The notes under the pieces were generated by a model. It was not told the DNA's origin. It made no database searches and saw only the letters and a list, made by a program, of their open reading frames with translations. Positions 40,278 to 51,043 of a stretch of 64,000 bases of DNA are shown here, piece by piece. Position numbers and translations under genes: made by a program. This stretch comes from Charina bottae. Lineage: Eukaryota > Chordata > Lepidosauria > Squamata > Charinaidae. The DNA lies in assembly GCA_023362775.1 (NCBI GenBank), contig JALMGJ010000016.1, forward strand, positions 1 to 64,000. Direction: 5' to 3'. Position 1 is the first letter of the stretch, and each line of letters starts with the position of its first letter.

Positions 40278-40941
40278 GGATAATATCCTGGTCTCATGCC
40301 ATGTAGGGCTTTAAAGGTAATAACCAACACCTTGCATTGGACCCAGAAGCAAACCGGCGCCCAGTACAGCTCGTGGAGCAAAGGTGTTATGTGTGCTGAT
40401 CTTCGTGCACCTAAAATTGCCTGTGCGGCTGCATTCTGTACCAGTTGTAGCTTCCGGATATTCTTCAAGGGTAGCCTCATGTAGAGTGCATTGCAGTAGT
40501 CTATATGGGAGATGACAAGGGATGAGTGACCATTCGGAGGGCATCGCGATCCAGGAATGGGCGTAACTGGCGCACAAGCTGAAGCTGTGCAAAGGCCCTC
40601 CTAGCCACGACTGTCACCTGCTCTTCGAGCAGGAGTTGTGAGTCCAGGAAGACCCCCAAGGTCTGCACCGGTTCCAAATGGGGCAGTGCCATCCCATCCA
40701 GAACCAAAGATGACAACTTCCCAGATACCGAGGGGCCATCAATCCACAGCCACTCGGTCTTGCCAGGGTTCAGCTGAAGCCTGTTGTTCCCCATCCAGGC
40801 CCCTACAGCCCCCAGGCACTGAGACAGGGTGGCAACCGCATCACTTACTTCACCTGGGATGGAGATATACATTTGAGTATCATCAGCATATTGATGAAAC
40901 CTCACCCCATGGTGACGGATGACGTCACCCAGCGGTTTCAT
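40278..40941 (-). mobile_element. L2/L3-CR1 clade LINE, inverted 5' part
   Basis: Minus-strand RT and thumb sequence. It runs from MKPLGDVIRHHG at 40941, through YADDTQMYISIPGEVSD and the KTEWLWIDG stretch (40501-40941), then after a frameshift NIRKLQLVQNAAAQAILGARRS (40271-40480), to a break after HGMRPG. It abuts the family's 3' UTR in the opposite direction at 40942. The order is what twin priming predicts: inverted upstream piece, then sense 3' end, with the segment in between (about 280 bp of C-terminal coding) missing. Confidence 0.88.
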
Positions 40942-41096
40942 GCCTTATTATTAACATCTTTCTATTTGGATTTTATATGTAAATTATTACTGTTGTAATT
41001 TTATATTTTTAACTTGTTGTTGTGAACCGCCCAGAGTTCCCTGGTATAGAGGAGATGGGCGGTGATACAAATTGAAATAATAATAAATAAATAAAT
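40942..41096 (+). mobile_element. L2/L3-CR1 clade LINE, sense 3' UTR and tail
   Basis: Plus-strand ccttattattaacatctttctatttggatt through gtgaaccgcccagagttccctgg to an AATA-type tail. It is the reverse complement of 10658-10806 with few changes. Together with 40278-40941 it makes one rearranged insertion. Confidence 0.88.
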
Positions 41097-41099
41097 ATA

Positions 41100-41680
41100 T
41101 AGATAACACTATATTGGCATTATATACAATAACAATATACCAGTATAGGATAACTGTAGGGTAACTGTCTGATCTCACAACTTTGGTTGCATTTGGGAGC
41201 TGAGTCAATTTAGTTTTGGCTCTACTCTGATAATATTTGAGTTTGCACTAAAAATGTTCTTTCACTTTGAATTGGTATGACTCTGCAGAGTTTGTGAATA
41301 TTCTGTTTTACCTTCCATTCCTTATTACATCTTCTGTCTCCTCCAAGGCAATCATTTCAGTCTCTTATCCCACAGATCGAGGTATAATATCCCAAAGCAT
41401 GTCGGTATACATTGTTCAGAATTTGTCTCTCCCCTCCCCCCAAGATCCTTTTCTCATGAACATGAAATTGTGGCTAAAGCTATTGGAAAGAGTGCAAATA
41501 TCCTATCATTTAAATTTTATTACAGTTCACATGGACTTTTAAATGCAACAGAAACATGCTGATTTGGCAGCCACGAAGCTAGTCCTTATAGCAACCATTC
41601 AAGTTTTTTGCATACCAGCAGACAGATGTTCTGCTCAATGTAGAAAGATCTGGGTGGAGGAGTGGCTGAGATTTTTGTTA
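41100..41680. other. Unique non-coding DNA
   Basis: No gene or identified element. Confidence 0.5.
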
Positions 41681-41688
41681 TTCTAGCA

Positions 41689-42047
41689 CAGGGCTTTCCA
41701 AAGTGCCACCGCTGGCGACACAATAGTGGTGGCGGCGGCTGCAGCGCAGCGGTGGTGCACACGTGCATGGCGGTGGCACGGGGGGGTGCACGTGCACGGC
41801 GGCAGCGCGGGGGCGTGCGGTGGCGCGCACGTGCACGGTGGCGGCATGGGGGCGTGCGGCGGCGCGTATGTGTACGGTGGCGGCGGCAGCGGTGGCAACC
41901 TCCGCTAAAACGCAGAAGCACTGATGCTGTGCCGCTGCCGCTGCCGCCATGCACGCGCGCGCCGCTGCTTCCGGGTGGTGTGGCAACACACCACGCTGTG
42001 TGTGGCGACACACTTTTGTGTCGTGACACACAGTTTGGAAAGTTCTT
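41689..42047. mobile_element. Inner-hAT-family nonautonomous copy, 359 bp
   Basis: The left end is cagggctttccaaag; the right end is gtttggaaagttctt (the last bases have decayed). Exact 8-bp target duplication ttctagca (41681-41688 and 42048-42055). The right subterminal part shows tgtgtggcgacacacttttgtgtcgtgacacac. The interior has about three copies of a 39-bp GC-rich unit (cgtgcacggtggcggc near 41791, 41830 and 41869). Overlapping frames in all directions are artefacts. Confidence 0.88.
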
Positions 42048-42055
42048 TTCTAGCA

Positions 42056-44680
42056 CTTGCAGTTGCTTCAGGGGCAGGACACCAATTGGATGGTGTTTTT
42101 GGATTTTTCTATTAATCAGCTGGAGGATGAGCACTGATTGGGTCATGGGGCTTCCTGTTCTCTGTGTACCAAGTTTGGCAGAAATGAAATGGATTGTAAA
42201 TTGATTTCAAATTGTTTTGTGAGGGACTGGGGAGTGGAAGCAATAGTGGAAGTTGAAGTGCTATCAATTTTCATTTCTTTTCCTCTCAACACTCAGTGAG
42301 ACACTTGGCATGCTCAGTTCTATCAGGCTGTTCTCTACAGCTTTATTTCCTCTATTTTTAAAAATTTTCTGGAAACCTGGAGATATCCTGAATGCTCTTA
42401 TCCCTCTGTCTTATGTATAGCAGTTACTGTTTCAGCTAAGTCATGTCACTGAATTGGAAACATTATACAAAGTCATACCTAGAGTGTAATCTGCCATTTT
42501 GGATAGAATCCTAAGTCACTTTACACACATGCTAGTGACTTTAAAGAAATGTTAAAATTCTCATCTTCAGAAAGATCATCATATTGCAGAGATATCATAA
42601 ACACTGATGTTATAGCTGTATGATTGTCTATTCTTTCTCTTCTGGACCTAGCTGGAGCGCAGTGATTTTCAGCTGTAAAAAGGAACAATGCTGTTTTGTT
42701 TGGCTGAGGGTGTGAGTCTGCGAAAAGGGGGAATGTTTTCCCACTCCATAATATGATTTCTTTTGTATCAGCCCCTTGCCTTTTGCCAGAAGCTGAGCTG
42801 GCACAGCTATTGCCATTTAATATGGCTTAAAAACCTGTCAGGGCTCTGCTATCAGTACTGGACCAATTTAAGCAAGCCCGGTTAAGTGTTGCAAAACCTG
42901 TATTACACCATTCTCTGATAAAGGAGCACATTTGCCAAGTACACAAGCTTTCTGCTTAAGAGATGCTTCTGTAATTTTTTCCATCCGTTACCCGGCTGAA
43001 AAGATGCAGAGCAAAGAGCAGTGTTGGCTGCCGCTTTGCTGCTTTGTCTCAGGAACTCTCTTCTTGACCCCCCCCCCCTTCATTCTCACTGAGAACAGCA
43101 GGAGGCAATTTTTGACTGGAAACAAGCCATTACTGGACCAAGGTTTACTGAGCTGCCATACACAGCACTTCTTGGGAATATTATAAACTGCAGGATCTCA
43201 TTCATTTGTTATTTATCTTGACATTTCCATTCATGACTGCACAGAAATTGTAAGTGATGGCCTAATACCAGTTGTAGAAATGTTTGGCATCCTATAAAAT
43301 ACTTGAATCCTTCCAAATCAAACAAGAAGGCATGCAAGTTTGTGTGTGTGCACATGTGAATCTCTGCATTGTCTGTATTTTTTTTTTAAAAATGACATCC
43401 ATGGCTATGCATATGGAGTCAGTATGGAATATGGAGTCAGTATACTGTATCTCATCTAGACCCCATGGAGTGATTAGAGCAGAACTGCACATGGTTAGAA
43501 AACATGAACAGTTGTTGATAGAACAACACACTTATTTTTTAAAATGTCTGCTGAACATGAAGAGCATTCAAATGGATTTATCTATTGAATTTTAGAAGAG
43601 TGTGCTGATATACATGCCAGTCATATCTCCCATTAGCCATGCATCTAACATACACAAGAAGAGGCCCTATATGCAAGCAATTCATTCTTTAAAAGTAAAC
43701 CCAAGATTGTTCAAGATCTGCCCTTCCATGCAGAAACTGTGTTTTATAAGAACAAAATGATAAGTACAGAGAACCCCTTCTATCTGGACTTGGTTTCACC
43801 AGTTTAATCAGATGTTACTGGATTATAATGAAGAAGCTAGACAGTTGGATGACATTCAAAGATATTGTAAATCACTTAGGTGGAATAGTCTCTTTCTGAT
43901 CATCCATGACATAATTTTGTTCCAACTTATAGAATCTGGGTCTCAAGCTGTTCAAGATGCTAGCAACCCAGTTTTAATCTGGGCTGTATATGTTGTGTAT
44001 ATTTCTGATGTGTATAAATTAATGAGATAGGTATCATGTAGTGAGACTCAAGCTTTTAATAGTGAACTGATTTACATTTTCTGAACTAACTGGATCAGAA
44101 TCCAGTTATGTTTCCTGATTCTGAATTCTATAATGCAATGTTTGGCTTTAAAATGTACCAAAATGTGTATATATTAAACTGGACATAGGAATAAGAACAT
44201 ATGAAAGTAAGTTGGACTAAAACAAGTATAATCTCTCCATTCCTAGCACTAAATTTGCTCAATGTTGTTTTCCCTTGAAATTGGTTATATTTCAAAGTCA
44301 GGATAGATTTGTAGCATTCTGCTTTGGGTTGCTATTTCTATTATAACAAGGTAGTACTTCGACAAAGATTCCCAGCAGCTCTGTTCCTTGCTATTTAATA
44401 GTTCCCTATTTCCTGGATAAGAAATTGCTGAAAAACAAAGGTACGGGAGACCAAGTACTTTCACATTTTTTAGGAAGGTTTGTTACTAAAAAAAAGTGCT
44501 GAGGTTTCCACAGATGAACAGCCAGACAATAATTAATAGCCATGTGAATCATCCAAAGAAACATACCTCTTTCTTTATTCTGCAGCTTGTGTTTGTAAGA
44601 AAAATGAAAATCTTTTCCAAGTAGCCATGAGATAATTTAGTAATATGATGAACTAAAGAAACCTCCTTCCCTCAATGTAT
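42056..44680. other. Unique non-coding DNA
   Basis: No gene or identified element. A C run lies at 43068-43079. Small frames, including 43284-43595 (103 codons), have no domain features. This is one of the longest apparently repeat-free parts of the window. Confidence 0.5.
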
Positions 44681-44689
44681 CTTATAATA

Positions 44690-45000
44690 GGAGGTGCTGG
44701 GCTAGAAACCAGGAGTCTGTGAGTTCTATTCCTGCCTTAGGCATGAAAGCCGGCTGGGTGACCTTGGGCCAGTCCCTGTCTCTCAGCCCTAGGAAGGAGC
44801 CAATAGCAAACCAGGAGACTGTGAGTTCTAGTCCCACCTTAGGCATGAAAGCCGGCTGGGTGACCTTGGGCCAGTCATTCTGTCTCAGCCCAACTCACCT
44901 CACCTCACAGGGTTGTTGTGGGGAAAATATGAGGAGGAAGGAGTATTAGGTATGTTTGCCGCCTTGAGTTATTTATAAAAATAAAAAAGGCGGGATAGAA

Positions 45001-45040
<40 letters not shown>

Positions 45041-45042
45041 TC
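44690..45042 (+). mobile_element. MIR/CORE-like SINE, internally duplicated
   Basis: Two successive copies of the head-to-core part (ctagaaaccaggagtctgtgagttctattcc at 44701 and aaaccaggagactgtgagttctagtccc at 44808), each with ggcatgaaagccggctgggtgaccttgggccagtc. The second is followed by cacagggttgttgtggggaaaat and the tail gccttgagttatttataaaaat...aaggcgggatagaaaat, then an (AATC)n array at 45001-45040. The first unit ends with the ccctaggaaggagccaatagcaaacc form of core. So it is a chimera of two SINE subfamilies or an unequal event. Confidence 0.82.
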
Positions 45043-46975
45043 CCTTTCTAGTTTTAAAATCCCTTTACTGCATACTGTACTTTTCTTTGGATTTGCCATA
45101 CCGGATATATTGTGGTCTCCAGAGGTACTTCCCAAGACCACTGAAAGATGGGCAGCACCTCACAATCATGCAGTAGACAATTTAATATGTTTAACACAAT
45201 TAATGTGCTTCCCTTGCTATAGAAGGAAGTCAATGAGTTTTAGCCTATTGTTTCTCTTTACTGAACCCTTTCAAAGTAAAAGATAAAATTCCTCTATTTC
45301 TCACCTTTTTTCTCATCTTGGGAACCGCTGTTTTTGAATCCTAGTGCATCAGAACAGAAATGACACATTTCATTCAAATGAGGTGGATAGACTGTTGTTT
45401 GTTCCTCTTTTAACTGCAAAAGAAAACAAACCTGAGATAGTTTAGCCTGAGGGCAGAAGACCACCTAGGAATCTGAACATGGAGTTTCTGCTCACTCAGC
45501 TGGCATGAACTGTCACCCATTGGCTTATTTATTTTCTTCAATCTTTTGCCTCACTGAAATAGCTTTTTAGCTGAAAATCTTGCCTGACAAATGCTTGATC
45601 TTCATACACAAATAGAAGGAGGTCAGTATATTTCAAGAAGGAAAAAGAGAAGAGGGGAAGGTGTAAAATCAGAACGCCAATAGCTTTATGGCTTTATCTC
45701 TGCATGATTATAAGGATTAAGACAGATTTATGTTTCTTTGATTTACTACAAACTACTTTACTGTAAACTAAATAGCTGTTTACTTTATATTGAGATTCTC
45801 ACTGGATTTCAGCCCAGTATTACTGGCTAGTGCTTAAGGTAAAGTAAAAAAAACAAAACGACACTAGCTAGAGCCTATGGTTAAGAGAAAAATAATTAAC
45901 AACAATAACATAATGCTTGGCTGTAAATTTAAAAACTAGAAGACGACAATGGGAAAACTGCTAGAGTAGAATGAGACTGGTTCTTGAGTTGCCTGGTAGT
46001 TTTGTTAATAAAGATTAAGTGATGCATTGATTTGCCTTAACTAGAATCAGTTATCTTGTGGGAAACCATTTTAACTCATACTGTAGGAATCCATATTATA
46101 CCATATAAGATAACTAGTCCGTTTAGTTCGGTATTATATATTGTACTACTTTGTAGCTATTCTCTATTTGCTTATTTTTAAATATAAGTCTTTTTTCCCA
46201 CTATATTTGATTGAATAATGAAATTGAGTCTTGTATAGGCAAAATACATTCACTTTGTCACTGGTCTATTGCATTATCAAAATTAAATTCAGATAGAAAT
46301 ACTTTGTATGAATTGGTCATAACTTACTTTGTGACATGGTTTGGCATAGTTACTGTTGCTTTGCTTCCTCACTGATGATACTTTCTTTTATTCAGTCAGG
46401 AGTCACATAATGAAAGGTTAATATCACAGTTCATAACTTGCAGCCATTTTGACAGTCTGATGATAACAGCAAATGAAGAAAATGAAAAATGGCAACTGTA
46501 CAAATGAACATGTGAACTTTGGGAGGGGGCAAAATCACAAACATGTACAATGAACCCAAACCTACTTTATCAATGCTGCTGAAAGTATTCCCCCACTACC
46601 CCCACCCCCAAAGAAACTTACCTGTTAACTGTACTATAATATAATGGTCCAGTAAATGACTCAATATACATCTCATCATAGAGCCACTGAGATGTAGTCA
46701 AGAAGGACTGGAAAGACCCAGGTTATAGTTCATCCTCAACTATTGAAGATCACTATGGGGTAGTTCTTGGTGTGGGGGCAAGTAGGAGGAAAGTATGCAA
46801 ATGTACACTACCATTTGCTCCCGGAGGAAATACAGCATATAAATTTAAGAAGTAACTATGATACATAGTCTTCAAAGTAAAGGTTTATATCCCAGATTAT
46901 TAAAGAAAATGGCAACTAGACAAACAAGAGTACAGTAAACAATAACATACTACTGCATAGTTAGGATATAGTGAT
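45043..46975. other. Unique AT-rich non-coding DNA
   Basis: No gene or identified element. Confidence 0.5.
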
Positions 46976-46977
46976 AT

Positions 46978-47385
46978 ACAGGTAGTCCTCACTTAATGAC
47001 AATTCGTTTAGTGATGGTTCAGACTTACGACGGTGCTGAAAAAATCGACTTACAATCGGTGCTCACACTTACAACTTTTGCAGCATCCCTGTAGTCACGT
47101 GGTCACGATTTGGGTGCTTGGCAACTGGTTTGCTTTTATGACCATTGCAGCATCCTGTGATCATGTGATTGCCTTTTTCAACCTTCCCAGCTGGCTTCTG
47201 GTAAGCAAAATTAATGGGGAACTGCATGGTTCGCTTAATGAACACGTGGTTCACTTAATGACCATGGTGATTCGACCGCCGTAAAAAGGTCGTAAAATTG
47301 GGTTGGATTTGCTTAATGACCGCTTCGTTTAGCAACCAAAATTCGGGTCTCAATTATGGTAATTAACCGTGGACAATTTTCCTTC
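46978..47385 (+). mobile_element. Palindromic nonautonomous DNA transposon
   Basis: Starts caggtagtcctcacttaatgac and consists of repeated cttaatgaccat / gcttaatgaac and related segments on both strands, with tggtcacgatttgggtgcttggcaact near 47098 and atcatgtgatt near 47160. I know this pattern as a common vertebrate repeat whose intact copies end in the inverted form of the start (ggactacctg). Here the right end has decayed, and no target duplication can be shown. A second copy is at 56.07 kb. Confidence 0.65.
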
Positions 47386-47773
47386 TGTCAATAAAGAAGC
47401 TATGCATTGCTTCATTTTTTAACTCCTGGCTGTTCAATATTACATGCTGCAATCAAATATCTCTTATTTTAAGTAGTAACTACATGTGCCCTTTGATTAT
47501 AGAAATCTATGTTTCATTCTCAGGCAAGTAACTATTCAGCTAAGATAGTGTCTGTAAAGACTTTAAGAATGTCTTCTGAAATGATTGTTTGACCTTTGAG
47601 TGCTGCCAGAGTAGAAAGAAAAAAGTCTGCAAAATGAGTTGCAATACAAATTTAAAAATAATCGTAGACTATAAAAATGCTTTGAATGCTATAGATGTGC
47701 ATACAAATTTAGAATCAATATAAATAATTGAACGATAAGAACTTGTCATATGCAGTAGGCACATATAAACATG

Positions 47774-48032
47774 AGAGCCAGTTTGGTCTAGTGGTTAAGG
47801 CAATGGGCTAGAAACCAGGAGACTGAGAGTTCTAGTCCCGCCTTAGGCATGAAAGCCAGCTGGGTGACCTTGGGCCAGTTACTCTCTCTCAGCCCAACTC
47901 ACCTCACAGGGTTGTTGTTGTGGGGAAAATAGGAGGAGGAAGGAGTATTAGGTATGTTCGCCACCTTGAGTTATTTATAAAAATAATAAAGGTGGGATAG
48001 AAAATAAATAAAAATAAAAAAAATAAAATCTG
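47774..48032 (+). mobile_element. MIR/CORE-like tRNA SINE, full form
   Basis: Clean copy: head gagccagtttggtctagtggttaaggc, B-box-like agttctagtcc, core gccagctgggtgaccttgggccagttac, then cagggttgttgttgtggggaaaat and the tail caccttgagttatttataaaaat...aaggtgggatagaaaat with an A/T-rich end. The tail is of the same type as the 3' ends of CR1/L2-clade LINEs, so an element of that clade probably mobilises it. Confidence 0.85.
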
Positions 48033-50580
48033 ATGAGGTAAGAACGAGGTCATGGTCTAGACCCTTCCTTGATACTGCAAGTCTGGGTTAGCCTCCTCAG
48101 GAGCAGAGATGTGAAGATCACTCTAAATCTCATCTGAGTCATCTCTCAGACTTTTATATATTATTCTGTATCACCAATCCTCTTTCCCTTTTTAAACAAA
48201 TCTACTAGAAATTCTGTTACTGTTGTCTTCAGTGTAGTTCCTCTAATATGTAGTTTTGTATGTAATTCTGTAGTTTTGTATGTAATTTTTAGTTGTAAAC
48301 ATTTGCCCCTAATATTAGCTTTTTAGCATTCCTTTTTTATACCTGTTTCCAAAATATATTTTGTCTGATTTTTTTAATGAAGGAAGATGTTTGTTTGTTC
48401 ATTTGTTTTACAGTATTTATATTCTGCCCCAGATTCTGGGTGGTATACAAAACAAGACATAAAAAGAAGATGGGCCCTCATCTTCATCGTGGACCAAAGG
48501 CTTATCCAATGAATGCTGTTCATTCTATGCACGGCAGAGTTTATTTTGAAAGATGTACAATTTCATTTTCACTGAGAGCCATGGCAGGTATCTTTTACTC
48601 TGGTATCTGTATAAGACCCAAGTGACCTACTGATTCATCCTTTTTGACACTCCTTTTATAGGCAAACCAAAAATGCAATTAAAAATTAAAGAGTGCCCAA
48701 TAGTTCTATGCATGCACCAGATTGGGCAGATATGAACTTTGAACCTCACAAATAATAAATGACAGTCAATATGTATGTCTGTGCATGTATGGAAAGTGGC
48801 TATTAAATATGTAGGTGGCAGTGCACAAATCAAGATTGTACAACCACCCTCACATTTTTTTCCCCAGACACATGGAAATATAATCACCTCCCTCCCTATA
48901 TTGCAGTAAAATTATGGTCTCAGATATACATGCTAAATTGGCTCAAATACAATTATTTTGGCTTAACTGGGTTAAAGACCATGCTGTGGGTTGCCCTGTT
49001 TAAAATGCATTGGCAAAAAGGGAATGAGATTACTGGGCAAAGTCTTTGGGATTCATATCACTTAATAGAAATCTTTCTGTGTTCCATTTATATTGTTTTA
49101 TCTTGTCTGTTTCACTAATTCATTGGGGAGAATTCTGTTGCTAACCAAGAGGGGGGAAGAAGTAAAGGATGTGAATCACTGAGTAAAAACCTTATTAACA
49201 GCTATTCATCCAATTTAATTATTTCTGGAATGCTGCCACCAATTACTTTTTGGCATGCTGGCTTAAATTGCATTTTATGTCACTAGTTGCTATCCACTTG
49301 CGTCATCAGAATGTTATTAATTGAGTAACCATTTGAAAACTTCAGCCTGAAATTTGATCTCAATTCACACTGACGAAGAAAGGCGGTAGTTAAAAATTAT
49401 TATTACAAGCATTTCTATTGCTAAACAGTGTATGTCCAAAAGCATAGTCTGCCCTGGTTAATACCCTGGGAAAACATGGCTGATATTTACAATCATTTTC
49501 ATTATTTTAGGCCTTAAATGGCTTGGCAGTTAGAAAAAAAACCTAGTATCTCTCCCTTTTCAGAAACACATGCTTCTTTGAAGCCAGAGCACAAAGTGAG
49601 AACAAGTGGCAAAGCTGCAATCAGAAACAGAAGAAAAAAAGGGATGGGGGGAGAGATGGTGATTTGCCAGAAAACCCATTAATGTAAATAACTCAGCCTG
49701 ATTCATAACCCTATTAAGATGAAGTGAAGGAAAGAATGCAAGCTAATTTAGTGTTCAGAGGATTTCTCCTGTATGGATGTAGGCCAGTTCAGTGATCACT
49801 CCACTGTTCTATTCTAATGATTGTAGAAGAATTTGCTGTAGAACATGCTGAGAGCAGGTCAAAATGGATACCAGTTGGAATGAAATCTGGCGAGTGTTTG
49901 TTTTCATTAAAGAAAAAAAATAGCTTACTTTTTTGGATGTACAAGGTGGGTGGGGATCTTGTATATTTCTGCAGATGTATTTCTTCTGTCACAGCATCCC
50001 ATGATCATTCAAGAAGCACCATGGAAGCAGCAGCATTTGGACAAAGATTCTCATGCTGTTGTTAACACAAGGAGCATTTCTAGCAAGATGGGGAAACGAT
50101 GTAGAGCACAGGTTCTAGCTTTCTTTCCAACCCCATGATAATAGCTCTGTCCTGGGTCAGGTACCTGGAGAAAGTAGGGAGGGCAACTTGGAATGGAGGA
50201 GATAGCAACATTCTGAGTAATTGACCCATATGTCTCTCCCATATAAGCACATTGGGGGAGAGTTTTAGGATTTTTTTTTCTCCCAGCACCCAGGCAGATC
50301 TGGCACATTTTTCAACACCACTACTCTAAGCACTCCCCCACTTGTAATAATAGCCATTTTGAAAGAGTATTCATAACTCCAAATTTACTGAGGGAGAGTG
50401 GTTTATATGTGTTACTCATCAGAACTCTCAAGTGTGAAAATTCCCTAAATGTAGACTAACCCTTAGTTGTAAGGGTTAATTGTAAGAGGGAAATATTAAG
50501 CTTAACTCTGGAATTTTCAGGTGGAACTTGGAAAGATTCCTGTGTAATACTCTGGAGATATACTGTACTACTAGTCAATG
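48033..50580. other. Unique non-coding DNA
   Basis: Near 48410-48470 tttatattctgccccagattctgggtggtatac resembles a CR1/L2-clade 3' UTR in reverse. Otherwise no gene or element is seen. The frames at 48377-48625 and 50051-50308 have no recognisable domain. Confidence 0.45.
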
Positions 50581-50581
50581 T

Positions 50582-50660
50582 CCCTTCCTTCCTTCCTTCC
50601 TTCCTTCCTTCCTTCCTTCCTTCCTTCCTTCCTTCCTTCCTTCCTTCCTTCCTTCCTTCC
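50582..50660. repeat. (CCTT)n microsatellite
   Basis: About 19 perfect copies of CCTT, the complement of the GGAA array at 12.9 kb. The minus-strand Glu-Gly-Arg-Lys frame is an artefact. Confidence 0.95.
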
Positions 50661-50802
50661 CTAGACATAAATAACATTGAGGAGAAGGAACTATGCTTAT
50701 GTGATTCAGAGTAAGATGGCTTTTTCAGGTAGCAGGTTTTGGTATCAGAAAAAGAACCATATTGTCTTGGTTCCTGGTTTACTTATACTTATATAAGATG
50801 CA

Positions 50803-51035
50803 AGAGCCGGTTTGGTGTAGCGGTTAAGGCATCAGATTAAAACCAGGAGACCATGAGTTCTAGTTCCTCCTTAGGGACGAAGCCAGCTGGGTGACCTTGG
50901 GCCAGTCATTCTCTCTCAGCCCTAGGAAGGAGGCAATGGGAAATCACTTCTAAAATCTTGCCAAGAAAACTGCAGGGACTAGTCTAGGCAGTTGCTGAGA
51001 ATTGGGCACGATTGAATGGCAGGGGGAAAAAAAAG
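50803..51035 (+). mobile_element. MIR/CORE-like SINE with BovB-like tail
   Basis: Head and core as in the 47.8-kb copy, but after ggaggcaatgggaaatcacttc it goes on with ttgccaagaaaactgcagggactagtctaggcagttgctgagaattgggcacgattgaatgg. The gagaattgggcacgattga part is recognisable as the BovB-type end (agagtcggacacgactga). A 7-bp repeat agatgca flanks it (50796-50802 and about 51037-51043). It appears to use a different LINE partner from the copies at 44.7 and 47.8 kb. Confidence 0.8.
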
Positions 51036-51043
51036 AACAGATG

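Noticed and set aside
42056..46975. Possible conserved non-coding elements or exons in the long unique stretch
   Set aside because: Conservation cannot be judged from one sequence, and no exon-like frame with splice sites stands out, so no claim is made.
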